From the NCBI RefSeq assembly GCF_003597395.2, contig NC_133772.1:138536400-138600399 (forward strand): 64,000 nucleotides of DNA, written 5' to 3'. The stretch is from Chelonoidis abingdonii (Eukaryota > Chordata > Testudines > Testudinidae). Of this stretch, positions 1-11,758 are shown one piece after another; the stretch's first letter is position 1, and each line of letters opens with the position of its first letter. The position numbers were made by a program, and so were the translations under genes. Below the pieces are notes generated by a model. The model saw nothing but the letters and a program-made list of their open reading frames with translations, was not told the DNA's origin and ran no database searches.

Positions 1-49
1 CACACACACAGCCGACTGTTATCAACATTGAATAGAGCAGAGCACCACA

Positions 50-1238
50 CTGGTGGCATCTGACAACAACCTTCTCATAAACAAACTAGGGAAATACAAC
101 CTATATGAAGCTACTATAAGGTGGATGAATAACTGGTTAGAAAACTGTTCCCAGAGGGTAGTTATCAGTGGTTCACAGTCATGCTGGAAGGGCATAACGA
201 GTGGAGTCCCACAGGGATCCATTCTGGGCCGGGTTCTTCATCAATGATTTAGATAATTGCATAGAGAGGACACTTATAAAGTCTGCGGACGATACCAAGC
301 TGGGAGGGGTTGCAAGTGCTTTGGAAGACAGGATGGATTATAATTCAGAATGATCTGGACAAACTGGAGTAATGGTCTGAAGCAAATAGGATGAAATTCA
401 ATAAGGACAATTCAAAGTCCTCCACTCAGAAAGGAACAATCAATGAATTCCACACATAGAAAATGGGAAATAACTGCTTAAGAAGGAGTACTGTGGACAG
501 GAATCTAGGGGCTATGATGGATCGCAAGCTAAATGTGAGTTAACAGAGTTATACATAGTTGCAAAAAAAAGTGAACATCATTCTGGGATGTAATAGTAGG
601 AGTATTGTAAGCACGACACGAGATGTAATTCTTCTGCTTTACTCCACGCTTATTAGGCCTCAACTGGAGTGCTGTGCCTAGTTCTGGGAGTCACATTTCA
701 GGAAAGATGTGGACAAATTGGAGAAAGTCCAGAGGAAGCAACAAAAATGATAAACAGTCTAAAAAACATAACCTATGGGGAAAGATTGAAAAAAGTGGGT
801 TTGTTTAGTTTGGAGAAGAGAAGATTGAGAGAGAACATTAGAACAGTTTTCAAGTAGATAAAAGGTTGTTACAAGGAGGAAGGAGGTAAATTGTTCTTGT
901 TAACCTCTGAGGATTGGCCCTTCTTTGAGCAAGGAGTGGGTCTAGATGACCTGAGGTCCCTTCCAACTTTGATATTATATGACTCTAAGAAGCAATGAGC
1001 TTACATTGCAGCAAGGGAGTTTTACGTTAGACATTAGGAAAAACTTCCTGTCAGGGTGGTTAAGCACTGGAATAAATTGCCTAGGTAGGTTGTGGAATCT
1101 CCGTCCCTGGAGATTTTTAAGAACAGGTAAGACAAACACTTTTCAGGGTTGGTCTTGTTATTATGTTATCTTTCCTTGAGTGCAGGGACTGGACTAGATG
1201 ACCTACTGAGGTTCTTTCCAGTCGTACACTTCTATGAT
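50..1238 (+). mobile_element. CR1 LINE, 3' half, degenerate
   Basis: This is a 5'-truncated CR1 non-LTR retrotransposon read on the plus strand. It starts inside the ORF2 reverse transcriptase palm: an open stretch to 247 contains the domain-B motif SGVPQGSILG. The catalytic box follows at about 280-300 as SADDTKLG, with the two aspartates kept and the usual F/A changed to S/A. Frameshifts then break the frame. The C-terminal part (RLKKVGLFSLEKRRLR at about 780-835) and the CR1 3' UTR follow, ending near the typical CR1 terminal repeat (cacttctatgatt). It is not able to code for a working enzyme. Family assignment is confident because the same order recurs at 31-34 kb and 45-47 kb. Confidence 0.88.
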
Positions 1239-1640
1239 TAGATCATCTAGTCTGACCGCCTGTCTATCACAGGCCATTCAATCTCACCCACTTACCACCT
1301 TGAGCCCAAAAACATGGGTAAGACTAAAGCATTTCAGTCCTCAGTTGACTGAACTGTCGTGTGCCACAGGTAGTGAACAGGAGAGACCAAGGTTCCACCA
1401 GTGCCCCAGGCCCCTCCAAAGGCAGGGAATCGATTAGAAGAGAAATGCCCAGATGATCCCAATGCGTGAACCATTCTCCTTGCTGCACAGGAGGGTGAAA
1501 AAATCCCCAGGGTTCCTGCCAGTCTGAACTGGGAGCAAAATTCCTTCCTGACCTCATGTCTGGTGATCAGTAAAACCCTGAGCACGTGAGCAAGATCCTC
1601 CAACCAGGCATCTAGAAAGAGGTTTCTACGTGCCGGTGAG
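1239..1640 (-). mobile_element. CR1-type 3' UTR fragment
   Basis: Reverse-complement CR1 3' UTR of a different subfamily, abutting the end of the previous plus-strand CR1, so two 3' ends meet tail to tail. It begins with the catctagtctgacc tail signature and shares blocks such as ctgagcacgtgagcaaga with the copies at 6.8-7.1 kb and 47.2-47.6 kb. No coding content. Confidence 0.65.
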
Positions 1641-4600
1641 TGGTATAAGTAGCGTCATTAGCAGCTCATTTGTTTCCTAGCACCCCCTGCCAGCAGTAGT
1701 CCAGGCTCCGCAGCGATTTCTCTCATTGTGACTCAGCCCATTGGCCAGGTCAGATTAAAGGCTCTCCCCTTCCAGGGTATCAGCATTCCACACGAACAGA
1801 GTCCAACTTGACAACAGTCATCAATAGAATGTCGTCCACCCCATAGGACTCTTCCTGCTCCTTCTGTCAGGGCTCCAAGGCTTCTCCCTGGAGTCTTTAA
1901 CCCAACTGAAAAGTGAAACAAAAGATGCAGAGCAACTTTCATGGGGGTTGAATTTTTGATCCATTAGGTCCCCCTACCGCCCCCCCCCCCCGGCCATCTG
2001 CCACCTCCCTGGGCTGGGGAACACCTGACTCAATCTTGCCCCTATTCTGTATCCTTCACTTCCATCTACCTCCAGGCCATCTGCCTGTGGGTTGGCTTTT
2101 CTCAGGCCCACTCCCGGAGTCTCCTTCCCCCCTGCTGCCCTCTCCCTCTCAGCAGGGTGTAAACCCCCTCCTGAAGTTGTTCTGGTCTGTTATCCAGAGC
2201 CCTTCCCATCTCTCCTTGCAGCCACCTTCAGTTCTAGGCTTCCTCTCTTTGTAAAGCCAGTTCCCCCTCCAGCAGGGACTCATCTTTAACTCGGCCTGCC
2301 CCACCCATCCATCTGCAGCCAGATGTGTGAATTGTCCTCAGGCCAACATTAGTCATTTCACAACCTGCATGGAACAGATACCCCATCATAGCACTTTTAT
2401 CTTTTTCTGGCATCCTGGCCCTGAGCAGAGCCAAGTCAGAGAAGTAGCACTGTGATGTACGCACCATGCAGTGGTGTTCTAGGGTATTGTCACAGATTGT
2501 ACCTCTCAAGTGTCCCCTTAGTGTGAGGATGGACTTCTTACGTACCTCACACTTCTTCCCTGGGGGATAGCAATACTGTGGAGTGATTCCTCTACTGTAC
2601 CACTTAGCACTGACACCTTCTTCCAGGGGTATGGAGCAGTGCAAATGGAAAAGGGAAATACCTTTACAGCTCTCAAGAGGCTGAGTTCCTTGCACGCTCA
2701 GCCAGGGGAGGGGAAGCATCTTTCAGATCCTGAGAGGAAGTCTCAGGTCCTACCCTCCTGTCCAGTGAAAGCCAGGGCTCAGCCCTGGAGATCTCAACAA
2801 CAACACTGATCTTCCTTTCTCAGAGGGCTCAAGTGAGAGCACTCACAAGCCATTCCTCTGTAAGTAAACCAGTGTACTGGTCTGGGAGGACTAAGCTCCT
2901 GTTCTGCTTGTTTCAGCAGGCTGTCCAAACTGAGCATGTGCCCTCCCTCTGATGGGCCCTTCTCTGGGCCTGAAAGGCCCAACGGGGTGATGGGCTGGGG
3001 CTGATGGTGGTTCATCTGTCATACTACCACAGAGGGGCAAGAGATCTTCCTTCAGGCTCCAAACTGAGGGAGACTGTGGCCCTTCAGTGCCACTGACCAG
3101 TTTTTCCTGTGATTTTTTGCCCAGTGATTCTCCATTGGCTCCAGCTCTGGGGGGCTCTAGGGATTGAGTCTGTCTGGGATATAACCCGGCTGAAATTATC
3201 TGAACATTTTGTTAAAAATCTTCCTGTTCTGACTTAGTGGAACAGGAATCCAAACCCCTGCTCTCCGACTGCTCAAGGGGAGTCCCAGAGATTGCGGGAT
3301 GGGGAACTGATCATCTGCACTTCCTGTGCTGCCTAACATATATGACTAGTGTGCAGGATGCCAAAGGAAACTGTGTTCCTTACTGTGTCTGTCACGTGAC
3401 AGTGATCCTCGGCTTTGAGCCCAGCTGATATTGCTAACAACTAAAGTGGGGGAGATCCTGGACCTTTGGGGTAGAGCGATCCTGGAAAGAATGGGATCAT
3501 TTTAATTCCCCCAGACACAGCCATTCATTCATATGCAGACATTTTTGTGCAGTAACACATAGACTCAAAACCGTGTCAGGCTGTTGGCTTTAATGGGGAG
3601 TCTTTGAATAGCCGCCCATTTGTTATGTGTGTTTGAGACAGATGAACATATGGAAGTTTATTGCTACAATGTAACTAAAATTATTCCCTAATGTGATAAT
3701 CTAATCATTATCTTCTCTTAGAGAAATAACAGTTTATGCTATAAATCTTTATACGTGCATGGACATGTCAAATTCCCTCAAGCACTGTATGTGGATTTAC
3801 AGAAATAAGTTAATTGCCTTCATAATGATTAATACATTTTGAAATGTAATTATTATCAAACCTTCCAGATAGCCTATCTTGTGAACTTAATTTCAGACAA
3901 TGAATATTTATAATGGTTTCATTCTAATCTTTTAAAAAAATGCAAAGATTTAATGTTCCTTTAAAAATGTATGATAATCCCTGCTATCATTGTTATGCAC
4001 ACCAGTTTACTGTTAATTTGGTTATACTCAATCTTTCTAATTATCACATTCATGACTGCAATGCAAACAGTTTGAATTGATCAACTAGGATTATTAGAAA
4101 TTCTTGTCAATAGTCACTCAGCCATGACACCATTATGGATTTATTAAGCAAACTCAGAAGGAAATTAAACTTAGAACAAGAAATTACAAAACAAAATACA
4201 GAAAATATAGAGATGATTATGAAATCTGCATCACTGCCACATTATGAACCGATTTTTAATTAAACCCACAAGAAATCTACAACTGATTCTGTAACAGAGA
4301 ATGGTAGTAAACAGAACATTCATCCTGCCAGAGATTTTTGTGCCTGTGCCAATTCCATCATGTTTATTGATAAAATAATCTCAATATTTTTATAAACAGT
4401 ATATTGCCATCAAACAAAATTAAATGTATCAACTTGTTTCCATTGCCCCATCTCTCCTCTTCCAAGTGCCTCCCACTCTCTCCCAGCTTCTAGAAGCTAA
4501 TTTCTTTCCATTGTCTTCCTGAACTCCACCTCTTTGTAAGTCTCTTTTTCTCTGTTTGCTTCCAAGGAAGGTTCTCATCCACTAGCCATCCACTACATGA

Positions 4601-5084
4601 TGCCTTTCTTCTTCACTATCCATCCAGGACTTCTACCAATCTCCGCTATAGGCTTCTTCTTCCCTGTCGCTGACAATAACTGTGTTCAGAACTGATGCTG
4701 CAGTTATCACCACTGCATTTCAGCAAGGTGACCAGTTATGAGCTTCTGCATCACGTGCATTGCTAAAATGGCCCTTAAGGAGGTAGCAGTAATTCATAAG
4801 CAGTTCTTCCTCCCATATCAATGTAAGAGCCATTCAAGTTTGTTTTCAGCAGTGCTGGAAAGAGAGTTCAGCTGATACAAAACTGCCTTATTTCATTTTC
4901 TACATCAGAATCATGGGGCAATGCTCTAGAAGAATGTCTGACAAGTGTGGGAAGCATACAAGAGAGTGTGATGCAGCAAACCTTTACAAATGCACACCTG
5001 AACATTTCATATTGTGCACTACAGTTTGAAACAAAGTCCCTCGGAATTACGTTAGGCCTCTTACACATGCAAATAGTCAAATCC
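1641..5084. other. No gene seen; single-copy-like DNA
   Basis: I find no recognisable gene or repeat family here. The stretch includes a poly-C run at about 1980-1991, a GC-richer part to 3.4 kb and an AT-rich part from 3.4 to 4.5 kb. A 161-codon minus-strand frame at 2234-2719 has no motif I recognise and lacks coding-like composition. Confidence 0.5.
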
Positions 5085-5290
5085 GGGTCTTCGGCTGCGG
5101 GTCTCTCATTCCCTCTCTTCTTCTTTGAGCTGCTGCTGAATTGCTGCCAAAGAGGAAGAGAGGGAGGACCCGCCGCTGAACTGCCGCCAAAGAAGCGGCA
5201 CGATTGAGCTGCCGAAGTGCCGCAGCTCATCTTTATTTATTGCCACTTGGGGCAGCAGAAAAGCTGGAGCTGGCCCTGTCAAGAGGATAC
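5085..5290. repeat. GC-rich interspersed repeat
   Basis: A patch of about 200 bp with recurring gctgccgaag / ctgccgccaaag words, ending in ttgccacttggggcagcagaaaagctgg. This word set is common in turtle genomes as an unclassified interspersed repeat. It looks inserted in otherwise AT-rich DNA. The class (MITE or other) cannot be decided from one copy. Confidence 0.5.
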
Positions 5291-5310
5291 TTATTTAGTG
5301 TTTACTCAAT

Positions 5311-5368
5311 CTTTACTCAGGCAAATCTGCATCCAAAGGTCAATGGGAGGTTTGCCTGAGCAAGAACT
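5311..5368. repeat. Short inverted repeat (hairpin)
   Basis: ctttactcaggcaaa and tttgcctgagcaag form arms of about 14 bp around a loop of about 28 bp. The motif resembles a hairpin scattered through amniote genomes, so it may be a decayed repeat rather than a regulatory site. Confidence 0.4.
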
Positions 5369-6754
5369 GAATGCTGTAGCGTATAGGTATAAGTGAAGGT
5401 ATAAGGCATAGGTATAAATTAAGGCAGCAAAGTAATGAGCTTACAAGCCTCAGGGCCTGTAAAACAGCAGTTTAGCTAAACTAGTCAAGGCATAAGGCCC
5501 AAATAGCCTCAGCAGAAATAGCTAACCAAGAATAACCCTCAATCATAGGATCTCTCAAGATAGACATTGTAATACACAAGGATGAGTAAACTGCTGTCAG
5601 GTAACCACAAGATGCTCGTTTATACCTGTGTGAGATATTTTTAGTTAGGGACATCAGCAAATGTCCAACCACATGGGTACCATGGTAACTAATGGGCATG
5701 TATGCTAATAAATTGGAGGTTAAAAGGCTTATTGACCTATGGGACAAAGGCACCCAACATAGTAGAGTAAAGAAATACAAAGAAGGAAAAGGGGATGAAT
5801 ATCACTGCTGTCACCTGAACAGTAATTCTAATGGCGGGCCTGATCCTGGAACATGAATCTTCTAAACTCCTCAGTGTTAATTGCGAATTCTTAAAATGGT
5901 CAACATAATTGTACATCAATGAACAAATAATAGATCAGGCAACAATGCAAACTGAATGAGAACCTTATGATTCCGTCCATAATGAAGTATATTTATACAC
6001 TATATTTATTTGAAACAACACAAATAAAGAATAATGTGGTGATGCCCTAAAACAGTTCAAGTCTAGTGTTATTTGATAACAGTTTGAATAGAATAGAAAA
6101 TAGTCAAACAGGTTATAAAGTCATAGAGGTTCCACTGTTAGCATTAACCCAATTTGATTACAATTTATATGAATTAAACAAAGCAGGCCAAAGTCATCTC
6201 TTATTTAAACCAAGAATGATTTAGTCTGCGATATTATGAACCACACAACCAGTGATGGAGAAGAAACATAACTTTTCCTAATTTAAAAAAAAAACAACAA
6301 CACAACAACCTCCAGCACACATACCTGGAAATAATTTTGGGTTTCTATTAAAATTTATGTTTTGGGGGTCAAATTCAGAGCTTGCATTAGTGGTGAAACT
6401 GCACTAATTTTCAAGTGACTGGATTTTTCACTATTACTCAGCTGTGAAAAACAATGTTCTGACTTGGTAATGAGTTTATACAAGGCACTATGAAGTATGT
6501 TTATCCACAGGATATTTTTGTCTAGGTAAAGACTGTGGTCCTCTTTCTTCTCCCATTGAAGTCATGATCAAGTCACAGAGACTTACAAGCAGTGCTTTAT
6601 TGTGCCAGGTCTTGCCCAACACCTCTAGACTTGCCAGTTCATAGCTCTGGCATGTCTCGGCTTGCTGTGTCAGTTATGAAAGTAAATATATATAAAAAGA
6701 GAATGCTTAAGCCCCAGCGCCTCTTTCTTTCCAAATTAAGCCCACCTTACTCAT
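5369..6754. other. No gene seen
   Basis: AT-rich DNA with an A-rich run near 6285-6300. Minus-strand frames at 5481-5780 and 5737-5919 have no recognisable motif. Nothing else is supported. Confidence 0.5.
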
Positions 6755-7486
6755 AGACTTTAAGGTCAGAAGGGACCATTATGATCATCTAGTCTAACCT
6801 CCTGCACAATGCAGGCCACAGAATCTCACCCATCCACTTCAATAACAACTCTAACCTATGTCTGAGTTATGAAGTCCTCAAATTTGTGGTTTGAAACCTC
6901 AAACTGCAAAGAATCCTCCAGCAAGTGACCCGTGCCCCATGCTGCAGAGGAAGGCGAAAAACCTCAGGCCTCTGCCAATTCTGCCCTAGAAGAAAATGCC
7001 TTCCTGACCCCAAATATGACATCAGTAAAACCCTGAGCATGTGGGCAAGACTCCACCAACAGCACTCAGGAAGAATTCTCTGCAGTAACTCAGATCCCCT
7101 CCCATCAAACATCCCATCACAGACCACTGGCATACTTACCTGCTGATAATCAAAGATCAATTGCCAGATTTAATTGTCAGAATTAGGCTATCCATCATAC
7201 CATCCCCTCCATAAACTTATCAAGGATAGTTTAAGCCAGATAGTTTTTGCCCCACTTACTCCCTTGGAAGGCTGTTCCAGAACTTCACTCCTCTAATGGT
7301 TAGAAACCTTTGTCTAATTTCAAGTCTAAACTTCATAGTGCCAGTTACATCCATTTGTCTTGTTCCAATTGGTATTAAGCTTAAATAATTCCTCTCCCTC
7401 CCTATATTTATCTCTGATATATCTATAAAGAGCAATCGTTTCCCCTCAACCTTCTTTTGGTTAAGCTAACAAGCCAAGCTCTTTGA
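6755..7486 (-). mobile_element. CR1 3' UTR, minus strand
   Basis: Reverse complement of a CR1 3' end. It opens with catagactttaaggtcagaa and agtctaacctcctgcacaa, then the conserved UTR blocks (gcagaggaaggcgaaaaacc; accctgagcatgtgggcaag; ctcctctaatggttagaaacc). It stops where a second CR1 3' end begins at about 7487, so that second element probably landed in or next to it. No open frame. Confidence 0.8.
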
Positions 7487-7910
7487 GTTCATAGAATCAT
7501 AGAATCACAGAATATCAGGGTTGGAAGGGCCAGGAGTCATTCTAGTCCAACCCCCTTGTCAAAGCAGACTATTCCCAACTAAATCATCCCAGCAGGGCTT
7601 TGTCAAGCCTGACCTTAAAAACCTCTGTGGAAGAGAATCCACCACCTCCCTAGTAACCGTTTCCAGTGCTTCACCACTCTCTTAGTTGAAAAAGTTTTCT
7701 AATATCCAACCTAAACCTCCCCCACTACAACTTGAGACCATACTCCTTGTTCTGTCATCAGGTACCACTGAGAACAGTCTAGATTCATCCCTTTGGAACC
7801 CCTTCAGTTAGTTGAGGCAAGCTATCAAATCCCCCTCATTCTTCTCTCTGCAGACTAAACAATCCCATTCCCTCAGCCTTCCTCACAAGTCATGTGCTCC
7901 ACCCCCTAAT

Positions 7911-8396
7911 CTATTTTTTGCCCTCCGCTGGATCTTTCCAAATTTCCCATCCTTCTGTAGTGTGGCCCAAAACTGGACCCCAGACGAGGCTCACCAATGT
8001 CGAATAGAGGAAAATATCACACATCTCCCCATACTGTGCTGCCAGTGCAGCAGTCAGGAGTACCTTGTTTGTGAAGAGAGAGGCAAAAAAAACTTTGAGT
8101 ACATTAGCTTTTTCCATATCTCTGTCACTAGGTTGCCTCCCTCATTCAGTAAAGGCCCACACTTTCCTTGACTTTCTTCTTGTCTAACATACTGAAGAAA
8201 CCTTCTTGTTACTTTAACATCTCTTGCTAGCTACAACTCCAAGTGTGATTGGCCTTCCTGATTTCATGCTGCATGCCTGAGCAAGATTTTTATACTCCTC
8301 CATGGTCATTTGTCCAAGCTTCCACTTCTTGTAAGTTTCTTTTTTGTGTTTAAGATCAGCAAGGATTACACTGTTAAGCAGCTGTCGGCCTGCCAT
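7911..8396 (-). pseudogene. CR1 ORF2 linker fused to C-terminus across an RT deletion
   Basis: Two minus-strand frames. 8214-8396 carries the ORF2 linker (LADLKHKKETYKKWKLGQMT). 7911-8117 starts with MEKANVLKVFFASLFTNK and runs straight into a sequence like the CR1 post-RT region (FLYSTLVSLVWGPVLG). In intact CR1 these two parts are separated by several hundred RT residues. No SGVPQG or FADD box exists between them. Either a deletion or template switching during reverse transcription would explain this. The peptide itself has no predicted activity. Confidence 0.72.
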
Positions 8397-8753
8397 TTAC
8401 TTTCTTCCTACACATGGAGTTTTTTCCTGCAACCTTATAAGGATTCTTTAAAATACAGCCAGGCTCTCCTGGAATCCTTTCCCCCTCATGTTATTTTCCC
8501 AGGGATCTGCCCATCAGCTCCCTGAGGGAGTCCAGTCTGCTTTTCTGAAGTCCAGGGTCTGTATTCTGTTGCTCTCCTTCTTTCCTTGTGTCAGGATCCC
8601 TGAACACGATCATCTCAGGTCACTGCCTTCGGTTCCCAATCCACTTTTGCTTTCCCTACTAACTCTTCTCTGTTGTACAGCAGGTCTTGAAGAGCTTTCC
8701 ACCTAGTTGGTTTCTCCAGCACTTGCGACCAGGAAATTGTCCCCTACACTTTC

Positions 8754-9325
8754 CTAAAACTTCCTGGATTGTCTGTGCACCGCTGTATTGCTCTTCCAGT
8801 AGATATCAGGGTGATTAAAGTCTCCCATGAGAACCAGGGCCTTTGATCTAGTAACTTCTGCTAGTTGCCGGAAGAAAGCCTCGTCCACCTCATCCCCCTG
8901 GCCTGGTGGTCTATAGTAGACTCCCACCATGACATCACTCTTGTTGCTCACACTTCTAAACTTAATCCAGAGACTCTCAGGTTTTTCTGAAGTTTCATAT
9001 TGGAGCTCTGAGCAGTCATACTGCTCTCTTACATATAATGCAACTCTCCCATCTTTTCTGCCCTGCCTGTCCTTCCTGAACAATTTATATCCATCCATGA
9101 CAGTGCTCCAGTCATGTGAGTTATCCATCAAGTCTCTGTTATTCCAATCACATCATAGTTCCTTGACTGTGCCAGGACTTCCAGTTCTCCCTGCTTGTTT
9201 CCCATGCTTCTTGAATTTGTGTATAGGCACTTAAGATAACTCACTGATTGTCCCGCTTTCTCGGTCTGAGACAGGAGTCCTCCCCTCTTGCACTCTTCTG
9301 CTCGTGCTTCCTCCCAGTATCCCAT
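8754..9325 (-). pseudogene. CR1 ORF2 endonuclease domain
   Basis: The N-terminal EEP-type (APE-like) endonuclease that nicks target DNA for target-primed reverse transcription. It lies in two minus frames. 9128-9325 holds the start (CLYTNSRSMGNKQGELEV ... DVIGITET, the N/E metal-binding blocks). 8754-9131 holds the middle (GYKLFRKDRQGRKDGRVALYV ... VGVYYRPPGQGDEVDEAFF ... LVLMGDFNHPDI). The GDFN block with its catalytic Asp/Asn is intact. A frameshift near 9130 and a stop after the HPDIYW block separate it from the rest of ORF2. It is a decayed copy, clearly homologous to CR1 ORF2. Confidence 0.85.
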
Positions 9326-9370
9326 TTCCCCACTTACCTCAGGGCTTTGGTCTCATTTCCCCTGGTGAAC

Positions 9371-10020
9371 CTAGTTTAAAGCACTCCTCACTAGGTTAGC
9401 CAGCCTGCTTGTGAAGATGCTTTTCCCTCTCTTTGTTAGGTGGAGCCCATCTCTGCCTAGCACTCCTCCTTCTTGGAACATCATCCCATGGTCGAAGAAT
9501 CCAAAGCCTTCTCTCCAACACCACCTGTGTAGCCATTCGTTGACTTCCACAGTTCGACAATCCTTACCCATGCCTTTTCCCTGCACAGGGAGGATAGACA
9601 AGGAGAACATCACTTGAGCCTCAAACTCCTTTATCCTTCTTCCCAGAGCCACGTATTCTGCAGTGATCTGCTCAAGGTCATTCTTGGCAGTATCATTGGT
9701 GCCCACATAGAGAAGCAGAAAGGGGTAGCGATCCGAGGGCTTGATGAGTCTCAGCAGTCTCTCCATCACATCGTGAATCCTCTCCTGGCAAGCAGCAGAC
9801 TTCTCAGTTTTCTCAGTCAGGGTGGCAGATAGATGACTCAGTCCCCCTGAGGAGGGAGTCCCCGACCACCATTACCCTCCTCCTTCTCCTGGGAGCAGTG
9901 GTCATGGAACCCCCATCCCTAGGACAGTGCATCTCGTGCCTTCCAATTGGTGGAGTCTCCTTCTGCTCCCTTCTCTCAGATGTACCATCTAGTCCACTCT
10001 CCGCATTAGTACCTGTGGAG
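9371..10020 (-). pseudogene. CR1 ORF1 SGNH-type esterase
   Basis: CR1 ORF1 encodes a protein with an SGNH-hydrolase (esterase) domain, thought to help handle the element's RNA or membranes. Two minus frames are seen. 9813-10,020 ends with a basic stretch and block I (VVGDSLLRGTE, with the nucleophile Ser). 9371-9769 has block III (LLLYVGTNDTAKNDLEQ, with the oxyanion Asn) and block V (GRDGLHLTKRGKSIF, with the catalytic Asp and His). So all four SGNH signature positions can still be seen. One frameshift near 9790 splits the gene. The N-terminus is lost beyond 10,020. The 132-codon C-terminal frame is among the best preserved in the window. Confidence 0.83.
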
Positions 10021-10024
10021 AGAA

Positions 10025-10930
10025 CGTGAAAACAGTTGCGCATCTGTATCAATAATGGCTGTCTGGGAGGGATAGCTACCAAGGTAAGGGAAATGCTCAG
10101 TGTTTTCCAGGAGTTCACCATCAATTACAATTTTGGGGGGAATGGGGGAGCACCTTAGTCTTCTAAATATTGTGGGAAAGTCCCAAGCTCTGATAAGCAC
10201 CTGGGAAGAGATCTAGGGTGGATTGCAAGTCAATCTCAATGTGCGCAGGTATAGCAAAGACATCAGTATACTGAAGGGAGGTAATAGTACTCCCGGTGAC
10301 CTTAGTTTTAGAACAAAAATGCTGCAGGTTGAAGAGCTGCCCATCCATGCAATACTCAATCCCATTTCCAGAAGAAAGTCAGTCACAAATAAGAATCAAG
10401 GTCACAGCAAGAAAGATGGAAAAAAGAGTTGAGGCAATAAAACAGCCCTGCTTGATACCAGTACGGATGGTGAATGCGTCCGTCTCCAACCCATACAGAG
10501 GACAGTGGCCATCATCCCATCATGAAATAGCCTGAGAACAAAGATGAACTTCAATGGACAACTGAACCCAGACAGCACCTTCCATAATGCTTCACGATTG
10601 GTGGAATCAAAGGTCTTAAGTCAATAAATGTCATAAACAATGGCTGAGGTTGTTCTCTGCACTTCTTTTGGCTCTCTAGTGAAACAAATATCATGCCAGT
10701 GGTGCCCCCAAAACAGTTTGAAACCAGATTGGGATTCCGAAAGGACATCTTCGGCAAGAGGGAGGAGATGGTTTAAAAGGATGCGAGCAAAGATCTTCCT
10801 GGCAATGGGGAGGAGGGTAATACCTCAGTAATTCCCACACATTGACTTGTCCCCTTTTCTTAAAAATGGTCACAATACTGTCATTCTTTAGGTCACCAAC
10901 AGACCAAAGTAGTTTACTCAGCAAATATCC
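10025..10930 (-). pseudogene. Non-CR1 LINE reverse transcriptase fragment
   Basis: A minus-strand RT fragment broken by frameshifts. In order: DLKNDSIVTIFKK and a following GNYRG-like region at 10,691-10,924; the palm entry (LSESQSGFKLFWG; TFIDL / TFDSTNREALWK) at 10,551-10,757; the catalytic box TSLQYTDVFAI at 10,163-10,348, where the expected YADD has become YTDV; and IDGELLENTEHFPYLGSYPS at 10,006-10,200. The organisation resembles RTE-like or other vertebrate LINEs with a KGD...CGNYRGI motif, and differs from CR1. I cannot fix the clade. The piece at 24.4-25.0 kb may be the C-terminus of the same family. Confidence 0.75.
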
Positions 10931-11039
10931 TTCGTTATAGAAATACTGGATTTTACATGAAAGCCACTCTTAACCTGCTATGTGGGTCCATTGGGAGCGG
11001 CCACCTAAATCAGTAAAGCAGATTTTTGTCTGAATGGGC

Positions 11040-11757
11040 CCAGGTGACCAACCAGTCCAGATTGCTCTCTAAGGCTGTCCTGTCCTCACTGTTGTTTACC
11101 ACTCCATCAGTCATTGTGTCATCTGCAAATGTCCTCAACAGTGATTTCTATGTTTGCTTCTGGATCACTGATGAAACCATTGGATAGCATCAGGCTTAGT
11201 ACTGGTCTCTGGGACACATCACTGGAATAACTCATTCACTGATTCTCCATTGACAACCACTTTTTGAGATCTGTTATTTAGCCAGTTCTTAATACATTCA
11301 GTGTGTGCGCCATTGGTACTGCACAGCGATATTGTTTTCAATCAGAATGTCATGTGGTACTAAGTCAAATGCCTTAGAAAAGTCTAAATATATTATATCT
11401 GCACAGGTACATTTTGTCAACCAAACTTGTAATCTCATCGAAGAATGAAATCGGGTTTCTTTGACAAGAGCTATTTTTTAATAAAACCATGTTGACTAGC
11501 ATTAATATAGTTCTCTCTCTTAATTCTTTATCAGTTGAGTCCTATATCAGGTTTTCCATTATTTTGCCTGGGACTGAAGTCAGGCTAACTTTGTTACCCA
11601 GGTCATCACACTTTAAAACTCTTAACTCTAGTAAATGTTGTCTAACATCCTCCTCAGTTACCAACTGACTTCACCATCCATCTGATATGAGTACATAATC
11701 CTGCTCCTTTCCAAATACAGAAGATAAATATTTATTGAATACTTCTGCCTTTTGTTC
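11040..11757 (-). mobile_element. L3/CR1-like LINE reverse transcriptase fragment
   Basis: The reverse complement translates, with several breaks, into RT linker and palm segments: AEVFNKYLSSVFGKEQDY near the right end, SLTSVPGKIMENLI, DEITSLVDKMYLCRYNIF (degenerate palm entry) and SLMLSNGFISDPEANIEIT. Frame shifts and stops are frequent, so this is an old copy. It is followed directly by an independent CR1 3' tail at 11,759. Confidence 0.72.
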
Positions 11758-11758
11758 A

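Larger units (their letters stand above)
7487..10020 (-). mobile_element. CR1 LINE with ORF1 and endonuclease but no reverse transcriptase
   Basis: A minus-strand CR1. From 3' to 5' it has the terminal tail (agaatcatagaatcacagaa at about 7497), the 3' UTR, a short ORF2 C-terminal piece, the EN-RT linker, the apurinic-like endonuclease and the ORF1 esterase to about 10,020, where it is 5'-truncated. The whole reverse transcriptase core (fingers, palm, thumb) is missing. The linker (FFASLFTNK) joins the post-RT segment (LYSTLVSLVWGPV) within one uninterrupted minus frame at 7911-8117. It is therefore an internally deleted copy that would need another element's RT to move. It is adjacent to, and perhaps inserted into, another LINE at 10,025. 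Confidence 0.85.

Noticed and set aside
2234..2719. 161-codon minus-strand frame
   Set aside because: No recognisable domain, no supporting start context or splice signals. Could be chance in GC-richer DNA.
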